Source of the DNA: Sphagnum magellanicum
Lineage: Eukaryota > Streptophyta > Sphagnopsida > Sphagnales > Sphagnaceae
Direction of reading: 5' to 3'
Assembly: GCA_021904315.1 (NCBI GenBank)
Contig: CM038912.1
Coordinates: forward strand, 22,914,949-22,978,948
Length of the DNA: 64,000 bases
Shown: positions 1 to 12,085 of the stretch, piece by piece
How the letters are laid out: every line of letters starts with the position of its first letter
Numbering within the stretch: position 1 is the first letter of the stretch
The notes under the pieces: model-generated
Database searches by the model: none
Told to the model about the DNA's origin: nothing
Seen by the model: the letters and a program-made list of their open reading frames with translations, nothing else
Made by a program: the position numbers and the translations under genes

Positions 1-1739
1 AACCCTGTTTGTTGCCCCTGATACGGAGGTTCCAAATTGATTCCCTCTAAAAGGGGCAGGAGCTCACAAATCAATCAATGGTTGGCATTTTCACAAAGGG
101 AAAATGAACTCACATTTTCTCTGCCAAACCCACTTTGGGTACAAAATGATTTGAGTAGTAAAATTTCAGGATCTTCTTCATCCCAGGTATTTTATGCTTC
201 ATGTTGGTTTTGGCAAAAATGAAACAAATCCAATGCCAAGAAGAATAATGTGGTGGAAGCACAAAGCCGGAGAGTGTGATGCACAAGCAAGAGATGAAAA
301 TAAGTCACTGCAAACCCACCACGCTTAACCCAAAGACCTAATTAGGTACCAAAAGCTTCCCAAACACCTAACTACTGAAACATTCCAGAAACACCTAATA
401 AATACCAAAACCTTAATTTAAATTTGTTTATTTTGGGGGGGAGGTTGTCGCCAAATTTATGCCTACTGGCTGTGCAGTTTTAAGAGTTCCTTGAAATAAT
501 TTCGCCAACCTGGCGAAATCTGTCTGAATCTGCCTAGGGATTCTCGCCAACCTGGATCCATCAGGAAATTGAAAACAAAAAACACATAGTGCTTCTCAAC
601 GGTGATCCGGCACCCACGAGCGCACCATCCACTGGATGTCTGTTATTCCTCAGTTGTGGATGAACCTCAAGAAAGTTAATATTTGGTTTCACCTTGGTAA
701 CTAATTCTGTAAGAAATAGGTCTCATATATAGGTACGTAGCTAGGTAGGACAATCGGCAAATACTAGATAACTAGATGGATTATAGTTTATACATAGGTA
801 AGGGCTGTTTTTACTACCTACCTACTAATAACCAGCTTGTTGGTTGTTGGTGGGTAGGTAGTAAAAAAAAAGCAACTGAGGTAACCATGGTTAGCTAGGG
901 AGCTGGAGGCCAACAGAAAACTGTTTCCGGACTACTTAGCATCCATCCTTCAAGGTGCGCTGGTGGGTGCTGGTTCACCGTGGCCCTTATCAACTACGTA
1001 AATATCACCAAAACCTTTTTACCTAGGAATTGGGAGCGTGTCATCTCCACCTGAATTTTATTACCAACTCTAGTACCGTGTACCTTCCGTTCATTTTTGG
1101 AATTTACGTACCAATTCTCAAATTTTGTCCAGCCAGAATTTTCAAGTTCCTTTCAAGGTCCTAATATCTGGTTCCTAGTCACTACCTACTAGCAGGTGTT
1201 CTTTTACTGGCGAATTTTCGCCCAATTTCGACCTGAAAATATGATTTCAACCTATTCAAAAGGTTTTTTCATCGAAAAAAAGTCCCAAATTCGCCAGAGT
1301 TCGAAGAAAAATACATCCAAATCGCCAGATTTTATGATAAGTTCTAGTAGGTAGCCAAGAACATAGATGGATTCGTTTTTCTTTTTCCTACTTTCATATC
1401 TAGTATGTAGCCAAATTTGGCTAAATTATTTTCTGAATGATTGCCACTTTGACTACAACAAAATCCTTAAAATAAACCCTGCTACCTAGTACCTCTCCCC
1501 CCCCTCCGCCCTCCCCCGCCCCCTCTCATTCTTCTCGGGCAGGAAAAAGTTGGAAAAGGGAAAACGTCCAAATGAAGAAGTAGTTGCAAAAGAAGGAAAA
1601 CGCTTTGAGCAGTGAAATACGAGGTATGTATTCTGTATTCACCAAATAATAAAAGTACGGCATTTCTCAAGGAAAATACATACAGCATTCCATACGTACC
1701 GTATTTTTCATCACGGCTACTTAATTCATAAGCGCTTTG
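1..1739. other. Intergenic region left of MRS2, no gene seen
   Basis: I see no convincing coding frame here; the short open frames have no recognisable composition. The stretch is moderately AT-rich. It holds a 15-bp perfect inverted repeat (808-822 with 853-867, core GGTAGGTAGTAA). It also has GTAG/TAGGTA-rich sequence, a C/T-rich patch at 1490-1530 and a 16-bp palindrome TAGCCAAATTTGGCTA at 1408-1423 that recurs near 47.6 kb. Confidence 0.5.
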
Positions 1740-3173
1740 CGGTTCGTCATAGTATTATACGCTTCGTGAGGCGGTGCTGCCATTGCTGCCGCCGTGGAGC
1801 ACACGAAGAAGTAGGAGCAGGACGACGAGAAAGAATTTCTCGACCCTTAGAAGTTCTTCTATTTTTCAATCGCTGCTGCTGTTGCTAATGTCGTCAATGG
1901 AGTGATTGAATTTTTCATAGTGTAAGTAATTTTTGTATTTTGTTCTTGTTCAGCCAGCTTCATTAGCAAAGGCACTTGCTAAATTTCTTTCCTTTCTTTT
2001 GTTGCTTTCATGCTTCTTCTCCTTCTTCTCCTTCTTCTTCTATCAAGCTTCGAACTTTCGTTGATTTTTTTTTTCTTTTTTGGAGGATTTTTTGTTTGGG
2101 GGTGTGTTCTCTTCTTTATTCCAGTGAGAATCTCAAGATCACCAATTTGCAGATCTTGAACATTCTTTTGTTGTTGTTGTTGTGGCGGTGGTGGCGGTGG
2201 TGGTGCGGGGGGAACTGGACTGTTTTGGGAGTGGTTTGCAGAATTTAAGTGAATGAGGAAATTTTGTAGGGGTGTTGGAGATTTTTGTTTTGTGTCGGAA
2301 GTATTGGTTTTGTGGGATCAATTTTATGTCTTGCGTGTTTTCATCATCGCTGTTTATTTTCTTGTTTCTTGTGTGTGTGTTTCCAGCGCTCGAGTTCCGG
2401 TTTCTGCGCTATTTTGAGGTACATTTTCCACGGGTGTCTTCTTCGTTTTTGTTTTCATTTTGGGTGGGATTTTTTGGGTTTCTGGATTCGAGCTAACAGT
2501 TTCTCATGAGCGTTGTTGTCTTAGCACAGCTGAGTTTGTTGCGAGTATTGGTAGTTGAAACCTTTTGTTGTTGTCACTTTGGCTGTTGTCGCTGTTTTGA
2601 AGAGGTAAAAAAATCTAACTGTCTGTAGCAGAAGAACAAGTCTCGGAACTTTTGCGGACAGAAGTTTGTTGTGTGTGACATGAGATCGGCTTTCGTTTCT
2701 GAAACTGAATTGGAGGTTCCTGGTGCGTGCAGATGCTAGTGATCTGAGCAAGCCTGTCTATGTATCTTTTTTCACTTTTGCAGTCATGTGGAATTCATTC
2801 TTAGCGGTGGAAGCCAGCCAGCAGCCAGCCAGAGTTGGAGATTTAGGTTTTACAAGGGAACTGGTTGTTTGGTTAGTAATCTTATGAACTTCTTCAGTTG
2901 CAGCAGCTCCATCGGAAATCCTTCAGGAAATTTATGATCAAGAGGAAGAAGAATGTACAGTTAGACAACAGCGTTCTTGGAGAGCCTTGGTAGGCATTGC
3001 CTATCTTGCCAAACACCATGCCCTGTATACACTGGATCCAATTTTGCACAACAATTCTTACATTAGGGTGTTATGTGGAACAGCAGCAGCAGAAGAAGAA
3101 TCTTGTCTTTGGGGGTTTTAAGATCAAGGAAGGAAGCAAGCTGATCTGAGCAATTTTAGGGAGAGTGTGGCAA
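1740..3173 (+). promoter_or_regulatory. Probable promoter and 5' leader of the MRS2 gene
   Basis: This stretch precedes the MRS2 start codon. Around 1760-1900 it becomes richer in GC and in CTG/GCC triplets, as in plant 5' leaders. A donor-like GTAAGT lies at 1922. Acceptor-like pyrimidine tracts ending in TTGCAG lie near 2783 and 2905, so a leader intron is likely but not provable here. Several short upstream ATGs exist. The last stretch (2905-3173) reads open in places but lacks conserved protein features, so I treat it as untranslated leader. Confidence 0.3.
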
Positions 3174-5667
3174 ATGGGGGATCTGAAAGCTCGACTCCTC
3201 CCACCACGGCCTAAGTCAGAATTACGCACATCTGATCTTCCAATAAAACGACCTCTATTCAATGGCATAGATGCCTTGAGCCTGAAGAAGAGAGGTCAAG
3301 GAGTGCGGTCGTGGATTCGCATTGACACAGCAGGAAACTCACATGTCCTCGAGGTTGACAAAGCTTCAATCATGCGGCGGTGTGACTTGCCAGCTCGAGA
3401 TCTGCGGTTATTGGATCCCCTCTTTGTTTACCCTTCCACAATCCTGGGACGAGAGAGTGCGATTGTGGTCAATTTGGAGCAGATCAGGTGTATCATAACC
3501 GCAGATGAAGTCTTGTTATTGAATTCTCTTGACAACTATGTGCTTCAGTATGTCACTGAGCTTCAGAGGCGGCTCAGGACAAAGAATCAAGTTGAATGTG
3601 CAGGATTCAATTGGCCATCTCCGGGAGGTCAACCTATTAGTGATTCATATCCTGGCAGCCACGAACATCCCAATAGTTTCAATAAAAACAACTTGGAAGT
3701 CTCACATCCTACTATGAATCAAGAAGTTAGGCACAAGGTGGTAAATGATGGTGATATGTTTAGCGGTTCATCTTCCGAATATCTTCCTTTTGAATTTCGT
3801 GCCCTTGAAGTGGCACTTGAAGCTGCTTGTACTTTCCTTGATGCTCAGGTATGTATGTCTCTCAAAAGAGCTACCTCTCTCAATGAAAATAAATGCTAAT
3901 TGTTTTTGTGTACATAATGGAGTGGGCACTTTGTGAAGATTGGAAGTATGTGGAAGTTCTCAAGGCTTACAATGATGGATATATATGTATATTTATGCTT
4001 GGGTTAACCAGATTTTCATTGAACAATTTTCTAGTCTACAGAAAACTCCACATAGCAGAGTCCAGGATTTGACCTGACACTTGTGAAGCTGTTCCTTTTA
4101 CAGCACCAGATGAACTTGGGTGTTGATGGGTGAGGATTGCAGGCAGCAGAGTTGGAGAAGGAGATTTATCCAGTGCTTGATGAGCTCACATCTAAGATCA
4201 GTACACTCAATTTGGAGCATGTCCGGCGCCTCAAGAGCCACCTTGTGGCGCTTACACGAAGAGTTCAAAAGGTGATGATGACCCTTGGAGATGAATGATT
4301 CTTGTCTGTATGACTAGTATGTGATTTTACAATTTCTTCTCAGCACACTGGCTCTTTAGTTGCTAAACACAAAACATTTTGCTTGTTCTGGCAGAAGACT
4401 TGTGGTTTTGTTGACCTGGAAGACACAATGTGAAGGTATTCAGTTCTTTGAAATCATCCTTGATATGGACAAAGCAAATTTCAACAAACATTATTTCTTG
4501 AAGCATGTGGAAATCTGTGCTTTTTCAGCACTCGGGAGTTAGTTACTCTTGAGCATAATATGACCTGTTCTTTCAAAGTTATGCTCCTTCATGGTTTTGT
4601 TTTGTGCACAGGTCCGGGATGAGATTGAACAGCTCATGGATGATGATGGTGACATGGTTGAACTATATCTTACTGAGAAGAAAGAGCAAATCGCACTCAC
4701 TTCTTTGGACAAAATGGCATATTTTAATTACAATAACATGGGAGCAGGAGCTTCAATGTCAGCTCCTGTGTCACCCGTCTGTTCTCCCACGAGCACAGGC
4801 CAGTTTCAGGAGAAGTCTTTGGATAAAATGCATAGTTTTGCGAGGTCTCGTCAGAGCCATGCCAGCTCTCAAAATGACGAGGATAGAGTGGAGGAGCTTG
4901 AGATGTTGCTCGAAGCATACTTTGTTGTTGTTGATGGCACTCTCAACAAGCTTACTTCAGTAAGTGTTTGTTACCTTGCATTCTAGTCTGTGTGAATTCC
5001 ACTGCCATATAGACCTCTTGGCATGGTACTTTCATTCAAGTGCTGGTATGGTGAGAGGCAGTCCTGATGTTGTGGGGGATTTTTGTCTGTTGGATTGCAG
5101 TTGAAGGAGTATATAGATGACACGGAGGATTTTATCAATATCCAATTGGTGAGTATTTGACACCAGAATGGTTGAGTCTCCTGGTAAAAATTAGGGATTT
5201 ACACCCATATAATCTAGAGGATTTCATCAAACATATGGATTACTTTTAACCTATCTTGGAAGGTCATGCAATGATGGGTGTTTGTGTTGTTGGTAAAGCT
5301 CTTTCATTCATTGCATGCTTCTACTGAAATTGTATTGAAATGAAGGCTTTTGTAAGGATCTTTGATGGATACTGAGTTGGGTTTTCTGGAATCTCTGGAG
5401 ATACTTTGAGCTGAGTCTTTTGATCTTTCAAAACAGGACAATGTGCGGAACGAGCTGATACAGTTTGAATTGCTGCTGACGACAGCCACATTTGTGGTTG
5501 CAATTTTTGGTGTTGTAGCTGGGGTATTTGGCATGAACATTCCGATTGACTTGTTTGACGAACCTCGGGCCTTTAAGTGGATTTTGGGTTCTACAGGAGT
5601 AGCAGGCTGTGTTATCCTTTTTTCTTTTATTTGGTTTTTCAAGCAGAAACACTTGATGTTCACATAA
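3174..5667 (+). CDS. MRS2: MRS2/MGT-type CorA-family magnesium transporter, 5 exons
   Basis: This gene encodes a membrane Mg2+ channel of the plant MRS2/MGT branch of the CorA family. Proposed exons are 3174-3848, 4143-4271, 4612-4959, 5101-5148 and 5437-5667. All junctions are GT-AG in phase 0, giving 476 residues, a normal family length. The N-terminal half holds the family blocks MRRCDLPARDLRLLDPLFVY and the Glu-Gln-Ile-Arg-Cys-Ile-Ile run. A charged helical region follows. The diagnostic Gly-Met-Asn motif is at about residues 432-434, at the end of the first transmembrane helix (about 412-432). The second helix is about 447-470, with a basic C-terminal tail. I chose the ATG at 3174 because the frame upstream has only a GTG. 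There is no clear organelle transit peptide, so a plasma-membrane or endomembrane site is likely. The family is known; the exon ends are inferred from frame continuity. Confidence 0.95.
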
Positions 5668-6289
5668 TTATTTCATGAGAACTGGGCTGAAGAGGCTGGA
5701 ATAATGTCATGTAGGAAGGACAATAGCTCAATTGAATGATGTGCAAGCACTTCATCCGAAAAGTATTAGTGGGATGAAATACAAGAGTGTGGTTCAGTGC
5801 TGACCAAATCCAATTACCACAATATCATCAGTCTTTCATTATTTTCTTTGTACAGCTCACCAAAAGGGTGACAAATTCTTTGTATGTGACACAGACTATA
5901 TGTCTGATGAAACACGTTTGGTACCGTTTTCTGTGCTGCATTAGTTTTCTTAAGGTATTGGAATTCTTGGGCAAGGTCTTCCCTAAAACAAGCATGGAAT
6001 AGTCCACTTCTTTGGACATGAGATCATCGGTTTGCAATTCAACAGATTGTAGATTCAGCCCATACCATACCAGAAACCAAGCATTCAGTTAAGCAGTGAG
6101 AATTATGTCCCACAATATGTTATGCTTTAATCATTGTGTGTGATGAATACAGTGAACAATATGTATGGATGTGAATTTTGTTCAAGTTCCTTCATTTGAC
6201 TGTGACCTATGTAACAAAACTGTACAGATTTCTACATGGATATCAAGGAGTACTATTTGTGTTCTGTGTGACTCAAGAGGACCTGCAAC
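5668..6289 (+). other. 3' flank of MRS2, no further gene
   Basis: AT-rich sequence follows the MRS2 stop codon and probably contains its 3' UTR in the first few hundred bases. I see no coding signal before the ROCO-like homology begins near 6290. Confidence 0.5.
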
Positions 6290-9200
6290 TAGGAATTCAC
6301 AGTCTGTTTATAAAAACCAATTCTGAGAATGTCCTCAAAAAGCAGTTAGTAGTCTTGTAGATGACAACTTAAAAATTCAACTTGCAAATGTTCTTGGCAG
6401 AAGCAAAAGTGTTAAGACCCTTGACATCAGATTTTGCACTGACATTCTCATGGTGGACAAGCTATGCATAGCTGAACTGAAGTCTAATGAAGTCCTGGAA
6501 AGTTTGATGATCTGCTCTGGTATCATTAATTAAATGTCTCAAGTAGGATGCATGCTTGAGAATAATTTTAAAAAAAAACAAAAACATCTGCAGATTGTCA
6601 ATTCATCTGGCAACTGTTGGGATCTTGCTGATCTTGCAAGAGTCTTGCACTCACACAGAACACTGGATCAATTAACCGTAGACTCCTTTTGGGGTAGAGT
6701 ACAGAATATCGAGGGTATTTTTAAGATGCTGGAGAAGAACACAAAGATGGATTGCTTCGATCTAAGAATCGGTCGAGGGCATGGAAGTTGGTCTCAGCAT
6801 GTCAGTTTAATGTTGCAGAAAAATTGCACCCTAAAAAAGCACTCACCCTCCTCGGAGATCTGGGTGCACACTTCGGTAGAGGCATTTTGTCACATGTAAT
6901 TCACCATTTTTGTTGTGATGCAACTACAGGCAAAGCAAGCCAATGATACGCTCACAAAATTAGAGTTCACTCTGTGCGACTCAGAAGAGGTTCAGTTCTT
7001 GCAAATATGCTTCGCATGAACCAGACAATAAGGAGCTGTTAATACATTATGTTTCCAAGAACTCTGTTTAGTTGGCTCCAGAGGACTTTGTCTATTTTCT
7101 TGAAGGACTTGAATGAAAGAACATGCTCAGATTGCTTGGCTTGTCCGGATGCTCTACTGTCAAGGGGGATCAAAACGTTAATGACGCAATTCTTAACTAC
7201 TTGAACACCAGACCTTGGCTGCACCTGAACTTGCAGAACACTCCCTTGTCTAGAATTGACTACAGGTTTTCTATCATTCAGCAGGAGCTCGATCGAAATA
7301 CAGAGTTTGTCAAGAATTGGAATCCATCTCGTGTCAGTTCTGAAGGCTCCAGAGTGTTCCTTTGTGGCCCTCCACGAGCAGGGACCGCAAAGTAATTTTA
7401 CAGGCCATGGAAAATGTGGAACCTGGGTCTTCTCGCATTCAGCCAATCCATCTCTATGGAGAAAGATCCAATCGAGGGAGGCTTGTTTGGTGAAAAACGA
7501 GATGAGCGCACTCGAGGCATTAAAATTTGACCGGTGGAGGATGGTGATATTGTTGTCTCCATTTGGGATCTCGTAGGGTAGGAGTAGTTTCATGCATTTC
7601 ATAACTACATTGATGCCAAATTTTGGTCATTTTCCGAATCCTTCTCCTTTCTTGTTTGTGTTTGATCCTATGAGGCAAAAAAATAGGGGTGAAAAGAAGC
7701 AAATTCGAGTTGGACTTTGAGGAAGACTTCACATATTGGCCTCAATTCATAGCTGACAGAGAAAGGGGGAATTATAAGCTGGAGCATCTTTTCTGAGCTT
7801 AGTAGTGAATTTTTTTCCAAAGGGATGGGAGAAAGTTCAGAAAGTTCTCAAGCTAAGAGAGCTGCTATCGACGGCATGCAAGTTAGTTTGGCCAATTCCT
7901 ACCTCTCAAGCACCTGTTAAAGTCATCTTTAGTAGCCATTGGCTTGAATGCAATCATCCATTCCACATGTTCCTTACACCAAGGTTTTCCCCTCAACTTC
8001 AAGTAAGCCACAAGCTCTCTGTCTTTGTCTACATGTCTCACAATATCTTGAAGTGATTAGACATCTGATTTTGTTCTTTTGTAGCAAGAAAATGGTACTT
8101 GCTTCATTTGATAATTTAAATGGATTTGTTGATAAATGGCAATAGAATAATATCAGGGGTGTCAAGTTGCAGTTGAGACCAATGGAGATTTGATTCAAAA
8201 ACCCCTTTATTTTCTATTTTTCTTGAAAGGTGGTGTTGCACAATGCATTCTATGCATATGGTAGTCTCAGTATAGACTACAAACTAGACAAGGTTTTGAA
8301 CATTTTGAACTTCAAAGCATTGAAGTCTTGGTGGAACCAGTGGGGATGCAGGCTACTACAGTGATGTGCTCATGCAGTCTTCCTTAAGCCATGGTGAAAT
8401 GCTCAAAATCATAGAGGAAGACATTTTGAAGACCATATGTCAATACTGTGCTTCCTTTGATGGTTGTGGAGGAGTATGGCTTGTTCAGAACATTCTATTT
8501 CCACAATGTGTACACAAGAGCTAACCTTGTTGAAATACAGGTATGTTTGCACAACTACTCCAAAAGATCCAAGAAAGTGTGATGAAATTTTTCTAAATTC
8601 TAATTTTGTATATTTCTTCTTTGTCCATTCCCTACAAGTGATGACAACAAATAGTACTTGTACTCTATTTCTCATGCTTATGACTATGGTGCCAAAGTAT
8701 TCAGGAAGGATCAAGTAATGGCAATGGAGGCATTGAAATAAGAACTGCTCACAGTTCCTTGCAATATGAAGGTCCATAAGTACACATGGAAGGAAGTGGT
8801 AGAGAAAGGGGCAAAAAATTAAGAGAGTCAAATTGTTGTCCTTTGCTCTGGCCATGACCTTGTTGGGGAGCTGCTAGGAGAGCAGGGTACAACAAATTTC
8901 ATGGAATGGCAGTGGTCTAAACTTGAAGTAGAAGTTTCCTGTAGACTAGATGATGTTAAAGCACTACCTGAGATCTTTGATGAAGATGAAGATATTGTAG
9001 CCCCCTTTGATGTTTTTCATGTTATAGCTCCATTGAGACCCACACTATCAGGTTATCATGAAGCTACAATGGAGAATATGGAGAGAGGTTTCAACCTTTT
9101 TCTCCAATGTATCAAAGAGGCTGTGAAGGATAGGATCAATGCATCTTTCAAGGAAGAATGTGCTCAAATGAAAATGGTTGAATTGGACTCCAACATGAAT

Positions 9201-9830
9201 TATGCAAGAGGGTGAATGCTCTTATGGAGTTCACAGTGTAGTTGCAACAGCAAAACATCCCATGAGTTGCTTATTGTGCTCACAAAGAAGGCATGGTGTT
9301 GTTTGGGAAATTGGTGATGTGCTTCATACCTGGGCTTGATAATGCACAATTGCATCTGATGTGTGAACACATAGATGAAATTCATGATGTGAAGGGGCAG
9401 TAAGGGTTTGAGGTGATGCTTGAAAGTGAGACATTTCAAAAAATTCAATCACTTCTTGATAAAGAGTTGCAAATACTGTTGATTCTTCTCAAGGTCGAGG
9501 CACAACTCACTACTGGACCATGCTGAAAGTTGGCCCAGGGATTCTTGGTGGAGCTGCCACAGTAATCCCCTCCCACCTACCCACCATAATGGGGTGTGAT
9601 GATGCAGCAGTTTTGAGGGTAGTTGGGAAGGATGTTGGAGAGAATTAGTTTCTGGATACAATGAAGCAAGTCCCAAACAAATTGCAGAAATTTTTGATTT
9701 GCACAAGGTTATGTACACAGGGTGATGCAATGGCCAAGTTGCATAGGTGTGTGGCAAACACAAGGCAATAGGGTTGAATGACAAATCTCTGTGAGAAGTT
9801 CACTCTGGCTAAAGCTTGTCGAGCAACAAT
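6290..9830 (+). pseudogene. Decayed LRR-ROC-COR (ROCO) GTPase gene copy
   Basis: This is a broken paralogue of the intact ROCO gene at 41903-46454. Homology starts at the equivalent of about residue 65, so the N-terminus is missing. LRR fragments are clear in several frames, for example LQIVNSSGNCWDLADLARVL near 6590 and LHLNLQNTPLSR near 7220. The P-loop region near 7368 reads GPPRAG and then deviates. The ROC switch motif near 7565 is interrupted by stop codons. Near 7770-7860 the COR-coding sequence collapses, joining a WSIFSEL block to the end of exon 2, so most of COR is deleted. The C-terminal part (8230-9820) is present with stops and frameshifts. No single frame spans a domain, so a working protein is not expected. 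Confidence 0.88.
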
Positions 9831-9839
9831 GCATCAGTA

Positions 9840-10380
9840 ATGATCTAGGGTGTACAAAGCGTGGTTGGGGTCCCAACTGTGTGGTGGCTTAAAGCAGGCA
9901 TGTTCAACATCAGTGATTGTGTACTTGATGCATTTGCAGTTAGTAGTCCCATTTACACATGCCAAATGTGGGAGCACAGAGGACTCATGTCAAGTGTTCA
10001 ATTACATGTGTACACATAGTGTGGTCTGTTGGAGTGCCATGACTGTGGGATGTCTAAATGTGGGCAACTCTCTCTATACACCAGGATAGGCAGGAGCTGT
10101 ACTGTCACCTTGATGGGCATTGTTGTCTCATGTGCCAGTGCACCCATACTTACAACAAGCATGCTCATAGTCAGATTGCTCATATTGGTTTTCAGTCTGA
10201 CACCTATGTCAATAGTAGTCTCATTGACAAGATGCCAAATCTGGAAGCATGGAAGATGCAACAAGAATGTTCATCAAGAAGTCCACAAGTGATGCCATAT
10301 CTTGGAGTCCCATGGAGATGCAGACCATGTGCATGTGTGAAAAGGCCGCAGGACTTTCTTTCCAAGTGCAACTCTGGTAG
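9840..10380 (+). pseudogene. PPR-protein gene fragment
   Basis: Broken frames resemble pentatricopeptide repeats of plant organelle RNA-binding proteins, with pieces such as HSQIAHIGFQSDTYVNSSLID around 10165-10230. The equivalent in the other arm (40795-41895) is longer and keeps a DYW-like remnant. Stops and frame changes between repeats show decay. It follows the ROCO pseudogene on the same strand, as in the right arm, so the two genes were neighbours before duplication. Confidence 0.7.
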
Positions 10381-12085
10381 TCACCTCATGGACTACCAGA
10401 TACCACTTCAAATAGTCAGTATTTCTGTTTGTGTGAGAAGAACCTTACTTCAGACTCCACACAAAAATCCTTAAAAGATTTCAGGGCTGAGGGTGCTAAT
10501 TTTGTATCATCTACACATGGAGAAATGTACTAATAATTTTTTCTTCATTTTTAAGAAGCAGTATGTTGTTTCAATTTTCCATGTGATTCCTTCTCTTGGA
10601 GGCAGTTTTGAATTCAAGTCTGAATCTGAAGTCTTCATAATTCCTTCAATGCTGCTATGCAAACTGTGACCCTCATTATCATTTTGTTTTCACTAGGACT
10701 TGGAAACTGTTTAATAGTAAACCACATGCTAAAGGTTTTTTAATGCAGCCAGTCTTACTTCTCTTGTGGATGTTTCTAAGTCACATTTTTCCATTGGTCC
10801 CTGACCTTGCAAAGTTGCAGAAAGCTGAGGTCCACTCTCAAGATTAGTTTGATATTTTGAACCTCCTTGAAGTCATCACATATTGAATCTGTTATGATCT
10901 AATTGTGACAAATCTTCTGCCATCTTTCATTTGTACAAACTCTGTATACAACAATCATGTCATCAGATCTGAAAGATGACAGGGAAGTTCTAGTGAGGGA
11001 CGGCTTTTGTATCATGTTTGAGTACGTTTTATTTTGAAACATGGTTGGTTCAGAGGTCAGCCCTTGACTGCAATTTATGTCTGGTTGAAGAGTAAACGAG
11101 GAGTCAATATCCAGGCAGTTTGTGCCATGCTTCAAGGCTCCAGGTCTCTATTCTTTCTCTAGTTAGGAATGCATTTTTTTCTTTTTCTTTCCTGCTGTAC
11201 ATCAGAGGTCAGGAAGGGGAATCAGCCATGGACAAAGTTCTCATTTTGCACAATTGTAGAATTGTGTGCATTTCCTAGCCAAGTTCCTTGTGCTCAGAGA
11301 ACTCTTGCAGCAGTCAAAACTGAGCAACAAGAGGAGAAGATTTAAATCATCTTTGAGAGGGCAGTGAATCAATGAACTGATGAGATCAAGCAAAGACCAC
11401 CAATGCTGGGATGCAAGAAAATTTGACAATAGAAGTGACAGTAATAAAATGACTTGAATAGGATTTAGAAATTATCTTGAAACTTATCTAGCTGAAGCAA
11501 GATGATCTACTTTACTGTTGAAGCAATGAAGGGATAAGTAAACTGTGACTCTAAAGAGTGTGGGAAGTCAGTGAGTACTAGTCGCCTGCAATTCATGTTC
11601 ACGCTCAACTAATTTCAGCCACAAGGTGCATAGCTACATGTTGAGTTTTGAAACTTGACCTTTTTGTTTGATATTGGAGAACACAAAGATGGATGGCAGG
11701 TTGGATGGGGGCCCCCAGTTTACACACATGGTCTGTGGTTGGTTTCATCTCAAGTATGGATGCTTAGATTCAGCTAGGGATACAAGAATTTAAGCTTTAA
11801 ACTGTCTTAAGGTTTGTAAAACCAGCTTGACTTTTGAGGATTATGGTCTGTTATGTTTCAGTTTTCAGCATAAGGCAGCAGGTTCTCATTTGGATGGAGT
11901 GTGGAAGGAGTTTCAAGGTCCATTTTGTGTATGATCAACTTTTCTAATGCACACACAGTTGCATACTATTAGCAGTTTTTCTTCTGTAATAGAGGCTTAC
12001 TGCTGTTGACCATGTTTGAGGGTTCTAGAGGTTTATAGGGTTCATGCAGAATATACTAGAATATGAGGCTTTCAAATTACAGGAC
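10381..12085. other. Non-coding remainder of the left arm
   Basis: I see no convincing gene. The sequence matches about 38.39-40.01 kb in reverse complement, including a TCTGTTTGTGTGAGAAG block at 10424 and a CAGAGGTCAGCCCTTGACTG block at 11051. Short open frames are not conserved between the arms. Confidence 0.6.

Larger units (their letters stand above)
6290..12085 (+). repeat. Left arm of a large inverted duplication
   Basis: This arm matches, in reverse complement, the segment at about 38385-46265. The match runs through the ROCO-like pseudogene (6290-9830), a PPR fragment (9840-10380) and non-coding sequence to about 12085. A 150-base stretch aligned by eye (from 6621) shows 15 mismatches, so roughly 90 percent identity there. 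This arm is shorter than the right one, mainly because COR-coding sequence near 7750-7860 and a segment near 10380 equivalent to about 40.02-41.26 kb are missing. The arm ends are approximate. Confidence 0.85.

Noticed and set aside
2139-2509. Open frames upstream of MRS2 that could suggest a small gene
   Set aside because: Low-complexity TTGTTG/GGTGGC runs and T-rich sequence; several frames overlap and none has a domain. More likely leader or intron sequence.
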